From: Glaciecola nitratireducens FR1064
GTDB lineage: Bacteria; Pseudomonadota; Gammaproteobacteria; Enterobacterales; Alteromonadaceae
Assembly: GCF_000226565.1 (NCBI RefSeq)
Contig: NC_016041.1
Span: 2,356,001 to 2,420,000 of the forward strand
Direction: 5' to 3'
Length of the DNA stretch: 64,000 nt
Each line of letters opens with the position of its first letter. Within the stretch, counting starts at the first letter, position 1. Positions 61,516 to 64,000 of the stretch are shown in pieces. The notes under the pieces were generated by a model, which was given only the letters and a program-made list of their open reading frames with translations, ran no database searches and was not told the DNA's origin. Position numbers and translations under genes: made by a program.

Positions 61516-63807
61516 TTAGAAACGATAACCGACAGTTAAGTGAACCGTTCTTGGGTCACCGTAATAGCCAATTAAGGTCAAATCACCACCTAAGCCAGGA
61601 AGTAATGAGCCATCGTCTGCAACACCGACAAAGTCATAACCACCCACTAAGTATTCTTCATCTGTCAGGTTCTTGCCATGCAAGCTTGCATACCAGTCGC
61701 CTTCAACACTTTGCCAATTAATACTCACATTGACTAAGCCATATGCGTCCTGCTCAAGCAAGGTGCTTGTTTCGAACAAAAGGTAGTCGCCTCGGTGGTA
61801 ATAACCGGCATTAATTGTAAAGTCACCTATATCTGACTCAATCACGTAATTAGCCGATAAATTAATCGTTTGCTCAGGTGTGTTTGCTAAGCCAATAAGC
61901 GGCGGTATCGAGTTGTTTTTCTCAATTTTCCCATTGATGTAGCCATAAGAAACGTTGAAAGTGAGGTAATCACTGGCAACATAGGTTGCTTCAGCTTCTA
62001 TACCCGTTGCAGAAGTTTCCGCAACGTTTCTTAGTACTTGTTGCAAATCCGTCGCACTGTTTCCCGCACCAATACCAACGTACTGACGGTCTTTATGATC
62101 CAGCGCAAATAAGGTCACGTTAGTTCTAAAGTTGTCGTTCCAATCGGCTTTAATACCGGCTTCATATGTATCTACGATTTCAGGATTAACGCCCTCTTCA
62201 TTAATTGTCGCTCTTGGGTTAAATGTGCCTGATTTGAAACCTTGCGAGAAGCTAGCAAACAACATCATGTTATCAGCGGCTTGGTACTCTATGCCAAGAC
62301 GTGGTGTAAAGCGGGTCCAATTTTCAGTTTTTGGACCATCAAGTACACCGTCACCGTTAGCATCGGCACCTAGTACAGTTGGTACAAGTTGACCGTCAGG
62401 TCTAGTATATCCAGGGATCCAATTGGACTGCGGATAAACGTTAGCAAATACGAGTCCGTTGTTAACAATGGCCGTTTTGTCTTCGTCAGTATATCGACCA
62501 CCCACGGTCATCGATAAGTCATCGGTCACTTGGAAAGTTGCTTGAGAATAGATAGCCCAGCTTTCAGAATTATTGCAGCCGGTGACTTCTCTCGTTAATC
62601 CTGGCGTACCGAACGCTGCACGCCCTAAGAAACCAAGGATCGCGTCAAAGTTACCACAAGACTCACCATCGTATAGATATAGGCCACTGACAACGTTAAA
62701 GCGGTCTCCCGTGTAGTTCATTTGCAGCTCGTGTGTGCTGTTGTCATCTGAATACTCAGCGGGCACATCAAATATGTCTAACGCAGTGTTATCAAAATCG
62801 ATGTTGGTGGGTGAATAGCTTTCGCGATACGACGCAATATATTTAAGTTCCATTGCATCGCTGTAGTTGTAGCGAAGCATCAAGCTGTACCCTTCCAACT
62901 CAACTAAGTTTGATGTGGGTAAGCTAGTATAAGAATCATAAACGCTGTCTGGCACAGGTGCGTTCGTCAATAGGCTTGGAAGAAGGCGATAACCGCCTTT
63001 TGCATTAGACGTATCTCTGGTCTTATCCCAGTTAAATTTAACGAAAAGATCGTCTGACGCTCTAAACTCAACGTCAACGCGCGCTGCCCATAAATCTTTA
63101 TTGTAGTTTTCACGATCTTGGTTAGGCAATGCTGATTGCAAAAACTCACCAAAGCCATCGCGATTCAAATCTGCGAAGCCGAAACCAACATATAGTTTGT
63201 CGTCAATCACAGGTAGTTGACCCGTTAATTTGACATCACGCTGTGCATAGCTACCAACGGTTGCTTCGGCGTTAAATTCTGTACCGCCACTCATTTCTTT
63301 AGTAACGTATTTAATCGCACCACCGATGGTGTTCTTGCCGTATAACGTCCCTTGAGGACCACGTAGTACTTCTATTCTTTCAACGTCGATTAGATCAAGT
63401 ACGGCGCCTTGAGGACGAGCCATGTAGACATCATCAATATAGATACCAACGCCGGGCTCATAGCCCCAAAGAGGATCCTGCTGACCAACACCACGAATGA
63501 ATGCGGTTAGTGTTGAGTTAGTACCACGACTAGTTTGCAATGTTGTATTTGGCGAAAACTGCTGTATTTCAGTGATAACAGAAATACCTTTCTCACTGAG
63601 TTCTTTTGCACCGATAGAGGTAACCGCGATAGGTACTTCCTGCAAGTTCTCTGACTTTTTACGTGCTGTAACTTGGATCCTTTCTAGCTTCCCTTCCCTA
63701 ACTTGCTGCGTTTCTTGTGCTTGAACTTGCGTTCCTATTGTTAAAGCGGCACTCACCGCCAGAGCGCAAAGCGCAAGTTGAGGCGTTTTTTTCATTATAG
63801 TTTTCAT
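61516..63807 (-). CDS. TonB-dependent outer-membrane receptor
   Basis: A 763-aa receptor. A signal peptide (MKKTPQLALCALAVSAALT, after a first in-frame MKTI) is followed by a TonB-box-like EGKLERIQVTARK region, a plug domain (residues about 50-160; VPIAVTSIGAKEL, VERIEVLRGPQGTLYGKNTIGG) and a beta-barrel ending in HLTVGYRF with terminal Phe. This plug subtype occurs in many marine receptors for siderophores, B12 or carbohydrates, so the substrate cannot be told. No Fur box was found. Three 13-bp repeats lie in its upstream region. Confidence 0.92.
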   Translation of the reverse strand: MKTIMKKTPQLALCALAVSAALTIGTQVQAQETQQVREGKLERIQVTARKKSENLQEVPIAVTSIGAKELSEKGISVITEIQQFSPNTTLQTSRGTNSTLTAFIRGVGQQDPLWGYEPGVGIYIDDVYMARPQGAVLDLIDVERIEVLRGPQGTLYGKNTIGGAIKYVTKEMSGGTEFNAEATVGSYAQRDVKLTGQLPVIDDKLYVGFGFADLNRDGFGEFLQSALPNQDRENYNKDLWAARVDVEFRASDDLFVKFNWDKTRDTSNAKGGYRLLPSLLTNAPVPDSVYDSYTSLPTSNLVELEGYSLMLRYNYSDAMELKYIASYRESYSPTNIDFDNTALDIFDVPAEYSDDNSTHELQMNYTGDRFNVVSGLYLYDGESCGNFDAILGFLGRAAFGTPGLTREVTGCNNSESWAIYSQATFQVTDDLSMTVGGRYTDEDKTAIVNNGLVFANVYPQSNWIPGYTRPDGQLVPTVLGADANGDGVLDGPKTENWTRFTPRLGIEYQAADNMMLFASFSQGFKSGTFNPRATINEEGVNPEIVDTYEAGIKADWNDNFRTNVTLFALDHKDRQYVGIGAGNSATDLQQVLRNVAETSATGIEAEATYVASDYLTFNVSYGYINGKIEKNNSIPPLIGLANTPEQTINLSANYVIESDIGDFTINAGYYHRGDYLLFETSTLLEQDAYGLVNVSINWQSVEGDWYASLHGKNLTDEEYLVGGYDFVGVADDGSLLPGLGGDLTLIGYYGDPRTVHLTVGYRF

Positions 63808-63835
63808 TGTGTCCCCTTAAAGGTATTTCTCTGTG

Positions 63836-63874
63836 TGTACTTTTAATCTGTAATTTTAATCTGTACTTTTACCA
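63836..63874. repeat. 13-bp tandem repeat, three copies, upstream of the receptor gene
   Basis: TGTACTTTTAATC, TGTAATTTTAATC and TGTACTTTTACCA follow one another at 63836-63874, starting 29 bp upstream of the receptor gene's start codon, where promoter or operator sites would lie. Confidence 0.8.
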
Positions 63875-64000
63875 GATCATGTTTGTTGAATAGCTTTTTA
63901 CAAACAGCAAAGATGCAATAAGCCTTCTCTAAATATCTTGCTAGCAGTAGCGGTCTATTACTAATCTAGGCCAAAAACCTTCAAAGGTAACTAGTACCAT

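Noticed and set aside
63836-63874. Reading the 13-bp repeats as a Fur or other known operator
   Set aside because: The units do not match the Fur box (GATAATGATAATCATTATC) or another operator that I know; only the repeat itself can be supported.

Overview
This 64 kb window is chromosomal DNA from a gammaproteobacterium. Gene content and order point to the Alteromonadales, most likely a marine Alteromonadaceae member (Glaciecola/Paraglaciecola/Alteromonas-like). The evidence is the set of E. coli-like gene blocks, a monomeric isocitrate dehydrogenase, Bpt in place of a leucyl-only transferase system, an acetate-switch type sensor kinase and a moderately AT-rich sequence. The organism assignment is inference; no rRNA gene is present. 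I see no phage, insertion sequence, integron or CRISPR array. This is core genome with short, interesting spacers.

Layout. 1-3.6 kb: end of sprT, yfbV, then trxB-aat-bpt-infA. 3.7-7.7 kb: clpA-clpS (minus), cspD and rluE. 7.8-15.9 kb: mnmA-hflD-purB, a membrane class III nucleotide cyclase overlapping roxA, and convergent icd. 16.2-25.2 kb: ychJ, a lipase-like hydrolase, the minus-strand hemA-prfA-prmC-sirB-kdsA series, and the divergent lolB-ispE-tRNA-Gln-prs series. 25.3-30.5 kb: a small lipoprotein, rplY-pth-ychF, two unknown genes, and a tRNA-Met-Leu-Gln-Gln cluster like the E. coli metT operon. 30.5-39.9 kb: a Na+/alanine symporter, a two-helix small protein, ubiF, and the divergent miaB-ybeZ-ybeY-ybeX-lnt operon. 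40.1-48.1 kb: a SulP transporter and minus-strand dapB-carA-carB-greA. 48.3-50.0 kb: cytochrome b561, cytochrome c' and two very small membrane-protein ORFs. 50.3-54.3 kb: grpE-dnaK-dnaJ with two sigma32-like promoters. 54.6-63.8 kb: a CrbS-like sensor kinase, a GGDEF protein, a DUF1439 lipoprotein, a crotonase, a CrbR-like regulator and a TonB-dependent receptor.

How the genes work together. Most of the window serves translation and its quality control: tRNA modification (mnmA, miaB), rRNA modification (rluE), ribosome/rRNA maturation (ybeY, ychF), release factor and its methylase (prfA, prmC), peptidyl-tRNA hydrolase, L25, the uL16 hydroxylase RoxA, and N-end-rule proteolysis (aat, bpt, clpS, clpA). 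It also carries chaperones, envelope assembly (kdsA, lolB, lnt), purine/pyrimidine precursor supply (prs, purB, carAB) and acetate/second-messenger signalling (crbS/crbR, the cyclase, the GGDEF protein).

The most interesting items are: (i) small membrane-protein genes of 56, 30 and about 61 codons, one with a strong ribosome binding site; (ii) four unrelated 13-15 bp tandem repeats in spacers, including one between a heat-shock promoter and dnaK; (iii) a peptidyl-tRNA hydrolase whose conserved GGHN loop is altered; (iv) a 12-bp perfect inverted repeat at the start of ybeY plus a lineage-specific YbeY insertion; (v) candidate cis-regulatory leaders before rplY and carA.
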